Source: Gammaproteobacteria bacterium
GTDB taxonomy: Bacteria; Pseudomonadota; Gammaproteobacteria; JAKBBU01
NCBI GenBank assembly: GCA_021773195.1
Contig: JAJFKN010000059.1
Span: forward strand, 1 to 62,586
Length of the DNA stretch: 62,586 bases
Direction of reading: 5' to 3'
The position numbers and the translations under genes were made by a program. The first letter of the stretch is position 1. Every line of letters starts with the position of its first letter. The notes under the pieces were generated by a model that saw only the letters and a list, made by a program, of their open reading frames with translations, was not told where the DNA came from and made no database searches. This document shows positions 55,773 to 62,586 of this stretch, piece by piece.

Positions 55773-56653
55773 TTCTCAAGTGTTTTTATTAAAACTTAAA
55801 AACCCCCTCATTTCTTGGGAATTTACAGATTTCAAAAAATATGGTATTTTCGGGGGTTATCGAAGCCCGCAAAGTTTTAAATTAATTAATTGAATATATC
55901 TATAATAATATAACTAAAATAGTTAATTATTTAAACATTATAAAAAGTTCTAATCTTGTAATTAGTTTAAACAAAGAGATGGAATAAAAGATTATATTTA
56001 ATAAAAAAATTAAAAATTTTTCGTTTTTGTTATTGGGTTATTTTTTAAATTTATGCCAGTAATGATTAATGGTATGAAAGATTTAATACGTATTGGCTAA
56101 AGTTAGGATGTATTGGCAAATAATTTCAGTAATAGATAAACTCGCGAAATTTTATCGGGAGAAAGAGAGAAATAAATTGTCGGAGAAAGTTGTAATATCG
56201 TATGTGAGATTTTAGCGGCTGAAGCTGTAGGCAATACAATTATCTTAGGATCCGCGTACCCAATGGTTTGATTTTGGAATGCCTCTTTGATGAGGAAACG
56301 ATTTTTCGACTGCTATTGATGTTAGGCATCCTGTCATGGCTGTGCTGCGTTCAGCGATACGGATTTACCTTCATGCTGACGTGCAATATGCCCAAAATAC
56401 AGAGCGGTATCATCGAAGATTACAAGCCAAACTGAAAACCTATCCAAGCTCAGATAGGATAAGAGATTATCCCTCAATAATTATGGGTAGTGATAATCGT
56501 TAACTTATTGATTATTATGCCATGATACCCAGTATGCATTTTATTCTACGTATAATTTGGCCCTTCAAATTTGAAACTTCTTGACTATATTAGTACGTAT
56601 GCGTTAAAATTGCTCAACTAAAAGTTCCTAGATTTTTAAAGGAGAACAATTAC
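55773..56653. other. Long AT-rich non-coding region, putative late control region
   Basis: No convincing gene. AACCCC (about 55800) and GGGGTT (about 55853) are complementary across 45 bases. The stretch 55,870-56,040 is extremely AT-rich and could hold the leftward late promoter and a Q-loading site. Around 56,300-56,500 a short frame reading IDVRHPVMAVLRSAIRIYLH continues for about 50 codons and may be a gene remnant. Two inverted repeats, CCTATCC..GGATAGG (near 56438) and GATTATC..GATAATC (near 56465), lie before the next gene. Confidence 0.45.
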
Positions 56654-57112
56654 ATGTATGAACAAACCAAGACAAGCAGGTCCATTATCGATAATTCACT
56701 TTTATTTGCTGATGATGATCTTCATCGTGGTCCTGTCTTCTGCGTCTATCAAAAAAGCAATACAGCATTTGCTGTCATTATTGAAAATAAGAGTCAGGCA
56801 ACAGTATATACGCTCGGTAAGTCCACCATTTTTGGTGGAGGTTCAGATATGTCCGGCGAAGGTATAGAAACAACCTATTCTCGCACCAAACTTGTGAAAG
56901 AACTTAACAATATAACTAAAGGTTATGATTGCATCTATAGTGCTCAACTGCCATTAGATAAAGCTGACAAGCTCACTAGCTCTATGCATTCTTTAACTCA
57001 GGAAACAATGTTGCTCGAAGAAGTAGAGACTTACTTAAAAATTGCTATAAAAAATTCTACCGAAATTGATTTAATATTCCCAGATAAAAAATCTGGCTGC
57101 GTTATTTCATAG
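56654..57112 (+). CDS. Unknown protein with C-terminal CaaX prenylation motif
   Basis: A 152-residue soluble protein with no signal peptide or recognised domain. Its last residues are PDKKSGCVIS: a cysteine, two aliphatic residues and Ser at the very C-terminus, with two lysines just before. That is a eukaryotic CaaX box, of the farnesyl-type (X = Ser), seen in host-lipidated effectors of Legionella such as AnkB. Bacteria lack the prenyltransferase, so the motif would work only in a eukaryotic host cell. AAAGGAG eight bases before the ATG gives a strong ribosome site. It lies alone on the plus strand between Q and the late leader, like a moron. Confidence 0.75.
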   Translation: MYEQTKTSRSIIDNSLLFADDDLHRGPVFCVYQKSNTAFAVIIENKSQATVYTLGKSTIFGGGSDMSGEGIETTYSRTKLVKELNNITKGYDCIYSAQLPLDKADKLTSSMHSLTQETMLLEEVETYLKIAIKNSTEIDLIFPDKKSGCVIS

Positions 57113-57237
57113 TTTTAACAGATTGGCCTTACACCAACTAGATGAAAATAATTATCAATATTGATATAGGAATGGTTTAAGAAAAGACAGCACCCCAAGA
57201 GGTGCTACTACTCAGTGATGCCATGGATTGGCCTCAG

Positions 57238-57606
57238 TTAATACAGTGCTTTCATCCTTCCCTCTATCCATGCCTTAGCTAAGTCTCGTTGTGTAACGAA
57301 CGTATTGCGCGACACGCCCATTTTCTTGGCTTTGCTGTATAGCGTGTCAATATCAAGGTATTCAATACGCAGAGCTTCTGCTTGCCTGGAGTGCCATCTG
57401 TGAAGCTCTACGACTAGAGCTTCTATTTCTTCGGCTTCATCGCAAATAGGGATGCGTGAACCAAAGCCCCGAGGCAGAACGCCACCTTCATCCTTGAGGC
57501 GGCCTTCTACAGACCGGTGAGGATAACCTAGCCCCATATCCCCCATTTTGGCATACCATTGACCCCAGGCGATGAGCCGCTTTTCTACATAGTCACTGAT
57601 TTTCAT
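57238..57606 (-). CDS. Q-type late antitermination protein
   Basis: The 122-residue protein resembles phage 82/21 Q (Phage_antitermQ): an early RLIAWGQWYAKMGDMG similar to LERWGAWA, a central CDEAEEIEALVVELHRW, and a C-terminal DTLYSKAKKMGVSRNTFVTQ then RDLAKAWIEGRM resembling the helix-turn-helix before EGFIEG. Q loads on RNA polymerase at the late promoter and lets it read through terminators. It overlaps the primase-helicase gene by 14 bp, and terminator elements precede the genes below it, as this function requires. Confidence 0.8.
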   Translation of the reverse strand: MKISDYVEKRLIAWGQWYAKMGDMGLGYPHRSVEGRLKDEGGVLPRGFGSRIPICDEAEEIEALVVELHRWHSRQAEALRIEYLDIDTLYSKAKKMGVSRNTFVTQRDLAKAWIEGRMKALY

Positions 57607-59422
57607 GCGTATCTCTCTCCTGGTTGGTGCTGGAGTATTCTACAAAGCGCATGGGGCGCTTTTGGTTTAAGGGTAAGAACTGAAAGGCGTCCTTGTTAAA
57701 ATTTAATGGAATCTCACCTTCCCATTCGCCGTAGCGCTGTTTATCACAGGACAGTAATGCATCGGCCCGATTGACAATGTCCGGTTTGGGAGGGCGGTGT
57801 TCAATCTCAGCACGACAGATTTCATGCTCTTTGAGTTTGTTGCGCCAGACGGTAAAGCAATTATCTGCTAAGTCAGTGATCGTTCCGGTGCCTTTGACAT
57901 CGAATTTGTTCGGCATTTTGTATTCATCCGCCCCTTTTCTCGGATGTGCAACTAAATGAATGTGCACGGGGAATTGATTCTTGAAATCGCACAGTTGCTC
58001 TACAAAGTCTTTTTGCTCTTGGAATGATTCTTCGTTTAAGCCGCATTTCATCAAGGAGTCAATAATAAATACCTGAATCCCATAACGCCGTCTTGCGTAT
58101 TCGAACACATCCATAATTAACTGCGTCTTGGTTTTGCCTGTGACATCAAAGAGCCATAGCTCCTGGCCCATCCATTCAAAGATGGCATCGATGTAGCCTT
58201 TCGAGGGAGAGCGTAAGCCCGATGCTTGGCGTACAATACGGTGTAAGAGACGTTCAGGGGGCAGCTCTAGACTAGCAATACAAACCCTTTGTCCTTGCCG
58301 TATGCAGTGCAGTGCCAATTGGCCGAGCATTTGACTCTTGCCGTGGCCATTAATGCCTGTCCACAATGACAGTTCCGAGTTTCTAAAATACAGTGCTTTG
58401 TTTTGCCCCCAAGGTGAGGGGATCCCATCGGGCTCATCAAATTCGTTTTGAACCAGATTATGAACGCCGCGTGCAAAGCAGCCACTGGCTTTTAGCTGTG
58501 ATGGATCTATGGTCTTTGCTTTGTTGAAGTGCTGTTTAAAATCCTCACTTGTAAAACCGGCTTGCAAACAGTCATTGGCGTCTTTGTGAGGGAGATTAAC
58601 CACGTGACAACGATGACGCCCTAGGCGATCAATGATGGTAATAAGGGCTTGTTTGCCTGGCTCATCATTATCTAAGCAGAGATAGATGGTGTCAAAGTGA
58701 CTTAACCGCTCGTATTCGTGTTCAATCCAAGCCTGCTTTTTACCACTACCGCCACCAAAAGGTAAAGAGAGTGCGGGGATGCCTTGTTGCCACAGAGTCA
58801 TGGCGTCGATTTCGCCTTCAGTCAGTGTGACCTCACGGCTGCCTTTGGGAAGGGCTTGCCAACCAAATAAGCACGGTTCGGCATTCGGCCAAGTACGAAT
58901 ACGGCGTTTGCCATCCATACGCTCTGTACTCATGTGCTTGATGTTCACTAGAACTTTATCGCGCCAGTAGGGAAATACCATCAGACCTTTTTTTTCACCT
59001 ACCTGAAAGGCTTTGAGCGTTTCTGGTGTTAGGCGTCGATGCTCAGTGAGATATCGCTGTGGAGCACCGGTAACTGGGTTTAGTGTTACATCTTTAGGTC
59101 GTGAAAAATTCATTGGTTGTACGGCCTTCATGCCAGTGGGTTTGATGCCCAACCAGTTCATGGCATCCTTCATAGCATTTGGCAGTGATAGTTGTTTGAC
59201 AGCGGACCACAAATCCAATAAATCTCCTCGCTCGTTAGTGGCAAAGTCCGCCCATAAGCCCTTATTGGATTTGGTTAGTGTGATTTTCAGTGAATTGCCA
59301 GCCTCACCCTGGATAGACCCCACACACCAGTATTTACCTTCCCGTTTACCATGTGGGAGAAGGTATTGTGCTACTTGCTCAGTATGGCGTTGAAGGTGTT
59401 CAGACAGCTCCGATGCTTTCAT
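57593..59422 (-). CDS. Phage primase-helicase (TOPRIM + DnaB-like)
   Basis: A 609-residue bifunctional protein like T7 gp4/Twinkle. The N-terminal 300 residues carry a primase part with TOPRIM motifs TEGEIDAMTLWQQG and YLCLDNDEPGKQALI; a clear zinc ribbon is not visible. The C-terminal half is a RecA-like hexameric helicase with Walker A GINGHGKSQMLGQLALH, Walker B-like FIIDSLMKCG and HLVAHPRKGADEYKMP. It forms the replication module with the smaller gene upstream (4-bp overlap). Confidence 0.9.
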   Translation of the reverse strand: MKASELSEHLQRHTEQVAQYLLPHGKREGKYWCVGSIQGEAGNSLKITLTKSNKGLWADFATNERGDLLDLWSAVKQLSLPNAMKDAMNWLGIKPTGMKAVQPMNFSRPKDVTLNPVTGAPQRYLTEHRRLTPETLKAFQVGEKKGLMVFPYWRDKVLVNIKHMSTERMDGKRRIRTWPNAEPCLFGWQALPKGSREVTLTEGEIDAMTLWQQGIPALSLPFGGGSGKKQAWIEHEYERLSHFDTIYLCLDNDEPGKQALITIIDRLGRHRCHVVNLPHKDANDCLQAGFTSEDFKQHFNKAKTIDPSQLKASGCFARGVHNLVQNEFDEPDGIPSPWGQNKALYFRNSELSLWTGINGHGKSQMLGQLALHCIRQGQRVCIASLELPPERLLHRIVRQASGLRSPSKGYIDAIFEWMGQELWLFDVTGKTKTQLIMDVFEYARRRYGIQVFIIDSLMKCGLNEESFQEQKDFVEQLCDFKNQFPVHIHLVAHPRKGADEYKMPNKFDVKGTGTITDLADNCFTVWRNKLKEHEICRAEIEHRPPKPDIVNRADALLSCDKQRYGEWEGEIPLNFNKDAFQFLPLNQKRPMRFVEYSSTNQERDTHENQ

Positions 59423-59760
59423 GTAACCCTCGCAAAGTTTTTATTGACCTGTTGTTGAATACGCGCCTGCTCACTGTTGTCAGGCATAGCGACAAAGCCC
59501 TCCAGTTTGGATGCATCACGTAGGATGAGGGTCAAATCGTCATAGACACGCTTTGCAGGGTTCTCACCACGATGAAAGCTGGAGCGATGGCACCCATCGA
59601 TGGCCTGTTTGATAGTATTCACGTCGTAGAGTGACAGTGCCCATTCAATGCATCGCCGTCGTTTGCTGTCTAGCTTAGCGTGAGGGTGCTCCATGATGGT
59701 TTTCCAATAGGTGAAAACGGTCATAATGTCTTCAGTGTTAACGGTACGTATGTGTGACAT
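59419..59760 (-). CDS. Phage replication protein (helicase-loader C-terminal-like)
   Basis: The 113-residue protein has VFTYWKTIMEHPHAKLDSKR, CIEWALSLYDVNTIKQAIDG and GENPAKRVYDDLTLILRDAS; this block (YWKxxMxHPxAKLDxKR and LILRDA) is found in the C-terminal part of many phage replication/loader proteins. The usual N-terminal part is absent. AGGAG lies seven bases before the ATG. Its upstream region contains a cluster of TG(T/C)GC repeats. Confidence 0.75.
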   Translation of the reverse strand: MSHIRTVNTEDIMTVFTYWKTIMEHPHAKLDSKRRRCIEWALSLYDVNTIKQAIDGCHRSSFHRGENPAKRVYDDLTLILRDASKLEGFVAMPDNSEQARIQQQVNKNFARVT

Positions 59761-60240
59761 GTGGTCTCCTGTTGTCTGTTATGTGCTGTTGTATATCGTT
59801 GTGCGATACTGTGCGCTCTTATGCACGTCTATGCGCTTATGTGCAAATCGAAAAAACGTGTTTCGTCCGGTGTTTTCCGATGTTTTGTGTTCGGATGCTA
59901 TAAAACAACAAAGCAATAAAGGCTGTCAAATGGCTTAAAAAATCGTGACATACCAACCTGTCATCTAATATGAAAATCTATTTTTTTACTTAATGTTAGC
60001 AAGAAAGTAAGTCTTGGGTTGCTGCGGAAATTAGACCGTTCGGTACACTGTTTTCGCCTGTTTTTACCGGTTTTTATTAAGTTTTTGCGCAATTTTGAAA
60101 AAGTTTTTTCGTCGTTTTTCGCTAAGTGTTTGTGGTATTGATAAAAATAAATTTTGACATGATAGTGTGTCACATTTTCTGCTTGACAGTGGTGGGGCGT
60201 TTTTCGTAGGTTTCTATAAAACTTCTTGACGGAGACTGTT
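59761..60240. promoter_or_regulatory. Divergent early control region with phased TGYGC repeats
   Basis: This region separates the leftward replication genes from the rightward recombination genes. TGTGC/TGCGC/TGCAC occurs six times between 59782 and 59844, mostly 8-12 bp apart. Further right are T-rich runs with spaced CG (for example GTTTTTACCGG near 60060). No repressor or cro gene is present here. It may serve as operator, origin or both. Confidence 0.5.
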
Positions 60241-61092
60241 ATGGAACAAGCAACTGAAATTGATATCAAGAAGGGAATCGAAACAAGCTTGAGTATGAGT
60301 GAGTACCAAGCGGCTAAGGGATTATCAAACAGCCAACTGAGTGTCTTAATCGACTGCCCATTCAAATTTTACCATCGCTTTATCAGTGATGGCTTACAGA
60401 ATGCAGTAAGAACGCCAGCCATGGAAAAGGGAACGCTGATTCATCAGTTAATCCTGGAACCTGAGCAATTTGACCAGCAATACCATGTCATCAAGCGTAT
60501 GCGGCGTGACCCTCGCTCTAAAGCCTGGCAGGAGCAGCTCTCTATAGCTGGTGACAAGGTGATTTTATTCGAGGACGAGCTAGCTGAGGCCAAAGCGCTA
60601 CAAACCGCCGTGATGAAGAATACGGTGGCCAGTGCTCTATTAGAGGTTGGGCAGTGTGAATCGTCTATTTTCTGGGAAGACAAGACCACAGGTCTGCGCT
60701 GTAAGGGTCGACCGGACTTTATCGGTGATGGTTTTGTCCTGGATGTCAAAACATCGGCACAATCCAGCCATAAAGCCTTTGCTAAATCCATGGCAAATTA
60801 TGGTTACCATCGACAAGCCGCTATGTATTTGGATGGCTTAGCAGCCAATGGGCGTGTCATGGAGCATTTCATCTTTTTGGTGGTGGAGACCATGGCCCCC
60901 TTCGTGGTCTCCCTTTTTCTTCTAAAGAAAGAAGACATCGAGCAAGGCCGGAGAGAATATCAAAAAGCTCTAGAGAACTATAAGCACTTCAGCACCAATG
61001 ACCATTGGCCTGCTTATACAGAGACGGTTGAAGATATTACCTTGCCCTTATGGGCCCATGATGATGAACGCCGAGGAGCCTATTTATTATGA
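60241..61092 (+). CDS. RecE-like exonuclease VIII (PDDEXK)
   Basis: The 283-residue protein shows MSEYQAAKGLSNSQLSVLID, EKGTLIHQLILEPEQFDQQY, the nuclease core CKGRPDFIGDGFVLDVKTSA (the catalytic D and DxK) and YGYHRQAAMYLDGL. These match the C-terminal nuclease of RecE and related proteins. The 5'-3' exonuclease makes single-stranded tails for annealing. The ATG at 60241 has GGAG six bases upstream. It overlaps the RecT-like gene by 4 bp. Confidence 0.9.
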   Translation: MEQATEIDIKKGIETSLSMSEYQAAKGLSNSQLSVLIDCPFKFYHRFISDGLQNAVRTPAMEKGTLIHQLILEPEQFDQQYHVIKRMRRDPRSKAWQEQLSIAGDKVILFEDELAEAKALQTAVMKNTVASALLEVGQCESSIFWEDKTTGLRCKGRPDFIGDGFVLDVKTSAQSSHKAFAKSMANYGYHRQAAMYLDGLAANGRVMEHFIFLVVETMAPFVVSLFLLKKEDIEQGRREYQKALENYKHFSTNDHWPAYTETVEDITLPLWAHDDERRGAYLL

Positions 61093-61865
61093 ATCCGGTA
61101 TTAGAGAAAGAGTTAGGGCAGGGTGAGAGAACCTTCATTAAGGAGCTTGGCGTATTAAAGCCGCGCCTTGCGAAAGTGTTACCGCCTGGTGTGGATGTTG
61201 AGAGTATGTTTCGTGCTTTCTATGTGGAGATGAAACTGAATCACGGGTTACGGGATTGTTCTCACCAATCCATGGTAGAAGCTATCTTTCGATGTTGTCG
61301 TTTGGGTATGGAGCCTGGGGCTGATTTGGGTTATGTGTATTTAGTGCCACGTAAGCGGCAATGTACCGTCGTGCTGGGTTACCAAGGCATGCTGGAATTG
61401 GCTTGGCGCTCAGGGCAGCTTAAATCCATTCAGGCCCATGTGGTGTACGAGCAGGATGAGTTTCAATACTACGTAGATGAGATGGGGCAGCATGTTCGCC
61501 ATGTACCTGCATCGTGTCATCGTGGCTCTATTGTTGCAAGCTACGCCATTGCTCAATTAATAACCGGTGGTTATCACGTGGAATTGCTCTACAAAGAAGA
61601 CATCGATGCGGTACGCCAAGGCGGTTACGATAAAGTTTGGCAGCAACATTATGGAGAGATGGCAAAGAAAACGGCCATACGTAAGCTCTTTAAATATTTG
61701 CCTAAGACACAAGTGATTCAAGAAGCGCTGTCATTGGACCTTTCTGAGCAAACAGGTCCAGCTTTGGACATGGAAAACTCCGAAGTGCAATCGAATGAAT
61801 CACCCCCAAGCGCACCTGTCAAAAGCACGTCGCTTGAGCCAGATGAATTAGAGCAAGATTTTTAA
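61089..61865 (+). CDS. RecT-like single-strand annealing protein
   Basis: The 258-residue protein has the RecT blocks PGVDVESMFRAFYVEMKLNH, CCRLGMEPGADLGYVYLVPR, VVLGYQGMLELAWRSGQLKS, HVVYEQDEFQYY and WQQHYGEMAKKTAIRKLFKY. RecT anneals complementary strands with the tails made by RecE. The C-terminal tail is Ser/Glu/Pro-rich. RecE and RecT together form a Red-type recombination module, translationally coupled here. Confidence 0.95.
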   Translation: MNPVLEKELGQGERTFIKELGVLKPRLAKVLPPGVDVESMFRAFYVEMKLNHGLRDCSHQSMVEAIFRCCRLGMEPGADLGYVYLVPRKRQCTVVLGYQGMLELAWRSGQLKSIQAHVVYEQDEFQYYVDEMGQHVRHVPASCHRGSIVASYAIAQLITGGYHVELLYKEDIDAVRQGGYDKVWQQHYGEMAKKTAIRKLFKYLPKTQVIQEALSLDLSEQTGPALDMENSEVQSNESPPSAPVKSTSLEPDELEQDF

Positions 61866-61910
61866 AAAAGACCTATTTTATAGTGGAAATGACACGAATT
61901 TGGAGTTAAC

Positions 61911-62099
61911 GTGGAAACGCAATTACGTTATGTAAAACTCACTAAGTACTGTGAGCTATCGGGTGATAGTAAGCAGGCTGTTTATGGTCGCCGTAAGAAA
62001 GGTATATGGCTAGATGGCCGTGAAACCGTTACGGGCCCCGATGGCAAAATATGGGTAGATATGAAGGCGGTAGAATCGTGGCTGAATCCAAGCGAATAA
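61911..62099 (+). CDS. Excisionase-like protein (Xis)
   Basis: A 62-residue basic protein: YVKLTKYCELSGDSKQAVYG, RRKKGIWLDGRETVTG, WVDMKAVESWL. This is the winged-helix pattern of Xis proteins, which bend DNA at attR and steer the integrase toward excision. The start is a GTG; GGAG lies nine bases upstream. Its end overlaps the integrase gene by 22 bp, so the two are expressed together. Confidence 0.85.
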   Translation: METQLRYVKLTKYCELSGDSKQAVYGRRKKGIWLDGRETVTGPDGKIWVDMKAVESWLNPSE

Positions 62100-62586
62100 A
62101 GGCACCTGAGGGCGTAGAGATACGCCACTGGGCCAGTGGAAAAACGACAATTCGCATCCGTTTTACATGCCAAGGTAGATTATGTCGGGAAAGCTTAAAG
62201 CTGTCAGCCACCAAAAAGAATTTACAATATGCCGCACATCTACGTGGTGAAATTCTCAATGCCATTGCCTATGGCACTTTTGATTATTCGAAATATTTTC
62301 CAAATTCCAAGCAAGCACGACACTTTGGTCATGAACACAGTAGTTGTACTGTAGCAGAGTTGATTGATAATTATTTGAATGCGCGTCGTGTTTCTTTACG
62401 TCAAAGTACACATCTGGGTTATGTGCGTAAAGTAGAGCGCCATGTAAAACCTCACTTAGGACATATTCCGATTAAGAAGCTAACTCCTGCTATGCTTCGT
62501 GAATGGATTTCAACCCTTAGGTTAAGCTACAAGACGATCAAAGACGTCATATTGCCACTGAAAGCCGCTTTGAGCATGGCGATATG
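62078..62586 (+). CDS. Tyrosine-type phage integrase (partial, cut by window edge)
   Basis: About 169 residues are visible. The N-terminal part (GVEIRHWASGKTTIRIRFTC, LCRESLKLSATKKNLQYAAH, LRGEILNAIAYGTFDYSKYF) is an arm-type DNA-binding domain; the next (CTVAELIDNYLNARRVSLRQ, STHLGYVRKVERHVKPHLGH) is the SAM-like core-binding domain. The catalytic domain lies beyond the edge. The GTG at 62078 has AAGGCGG seven bases upstream; an ATG at 62051 is in frame but lacks a ribosome site. An integrase at the outer end points to attR just beyond the window. Confidence 0.92.
   Translation, partial: MAESKRIKAPEGVEIRHWASGKTTIRIRFTCQGRLCRESLKLSATKKNLQYAAHLRGEILNAIAYGTFDYSKYFPNSKQARHFGHEHSSCTVAELIDNYLNARRVSLRQSTHLGYVRKVERHVKPHLGHIPIKKLTPAMLREWISTLRLSYKTIKDVILPLKAALSMAI

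Noticed and set aside
55639..55893. 84-residue plus-strand frame
   Set aside because: It runs through terminator element B and AT-rich non-coding DNA, has no recognisable protein features, and lacks a good ribosome site.
59961..60365. 134-residue minus-strand frame in the divergent early region
   Set aside because: It overlaps the start of the RecE-like gene, has no ribosome site and an unnatural composition. I searched it as a possible cro/repressor and found no HTH.
24041..62586. CRISPR array
   Set aside because: No regularly spaced identical repeats with unique spacers. The ACGTG and TGYGC repeats are too short and too close, and fit operators.
24041..62586. Insertion sequence or transposase
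   Set aside because: No transposase motif or terminal inverted repeats with flanking duplications were seen; the large inverted repeat at 2743-2860 has no coding capacity.

Overview
The window looks like a chromosome segment of a gammaproteobacterium, most likely a host-associated member of the Legionellales/Coxiellaceae type. The pointers are protein resemblance, a lysine/alanine-rich histone H1-like protein, a CqsS/LqsS-type sensor kinase, and the gltA / sdhCDAB / sucABCD layout with gammaproteobacterial SdhC and SdhD sequences. This taxonomic guess is inference; no 16S gene is present.

Bases 1-23,800 are ordinary core genome. They hold a partial histone H1-like gene with a 36-bp tandem repeat, glycerol-3-phosphate use (glpD, glpK), rdgC, and a nine-gene TCA block: gltA divergent from sdhCDAB-sucABCD, with a clear sigma70-like promoter at 6802-6830. 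Next come a BolA-family gene and yciB, a YciO-type gene, a two-gene lysine/saccharopine catabolic pair, three small unknown genes and gltX. A tRNA-Ala(GGC)/tRNA-Glu(TTC) pair with its own promoter ends this part.

Bases about 24,040 to the right edge look like one integrated element next to tRNA-Glu, although neither attachment site is visible. Its right part is a prophage with a chimeric plan. The early genes are RecE-like, RecT-like, Xis and integrase (cut by the window edge) on the plus strand. On the minus strand lie a replication protein, a primase-helicase and a Q-type antiterminator. Below Q are two similar hairpin-plus-terminator elements, then lysis genes, a ParB-methyltransferase fusion, lambda-like head genes (Nu1/A terminase, gpW, gpB portal, protease-capsid fusion) and a P2-like contractile tail (V, W, J, I, fibre, spike, FI, FII, E+E' with a -1 frameshift site, T, U, X, D).

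Between tRNA-Glu and the tail genes (24.4-34.7 kb) is a 10-kb cargo region of non-structural genes: an Hcp-like protein with a membrane-anchored partner and a class 3 lipase; a tightly overlapping operon of a receiver protein, a LuxR-type HTH protein and three TetR-like regulators; an array of ACGTG sites phased at 11 bp; a divergent XRE/S24-like regulator that appears to lack the protease serine; and a CqsS-type six-helix sensor kinase with its response regulator and a methyltransferase. Two plus-strand genes sit apart inside the prophage like morons. One encodes a small membrane protein within the tail operon, the other a 152-residue protein ending in a CaaX prenylation motif.

The most interesting possibilities are that this prophage carries an alpha-hydroxyketone-type quorum-sensing receptor without its synthase, carries a CaaX-bearing candidate host-targeted protein, and controls its late genes by Q-type antitermination through two related leader/terminator elements.
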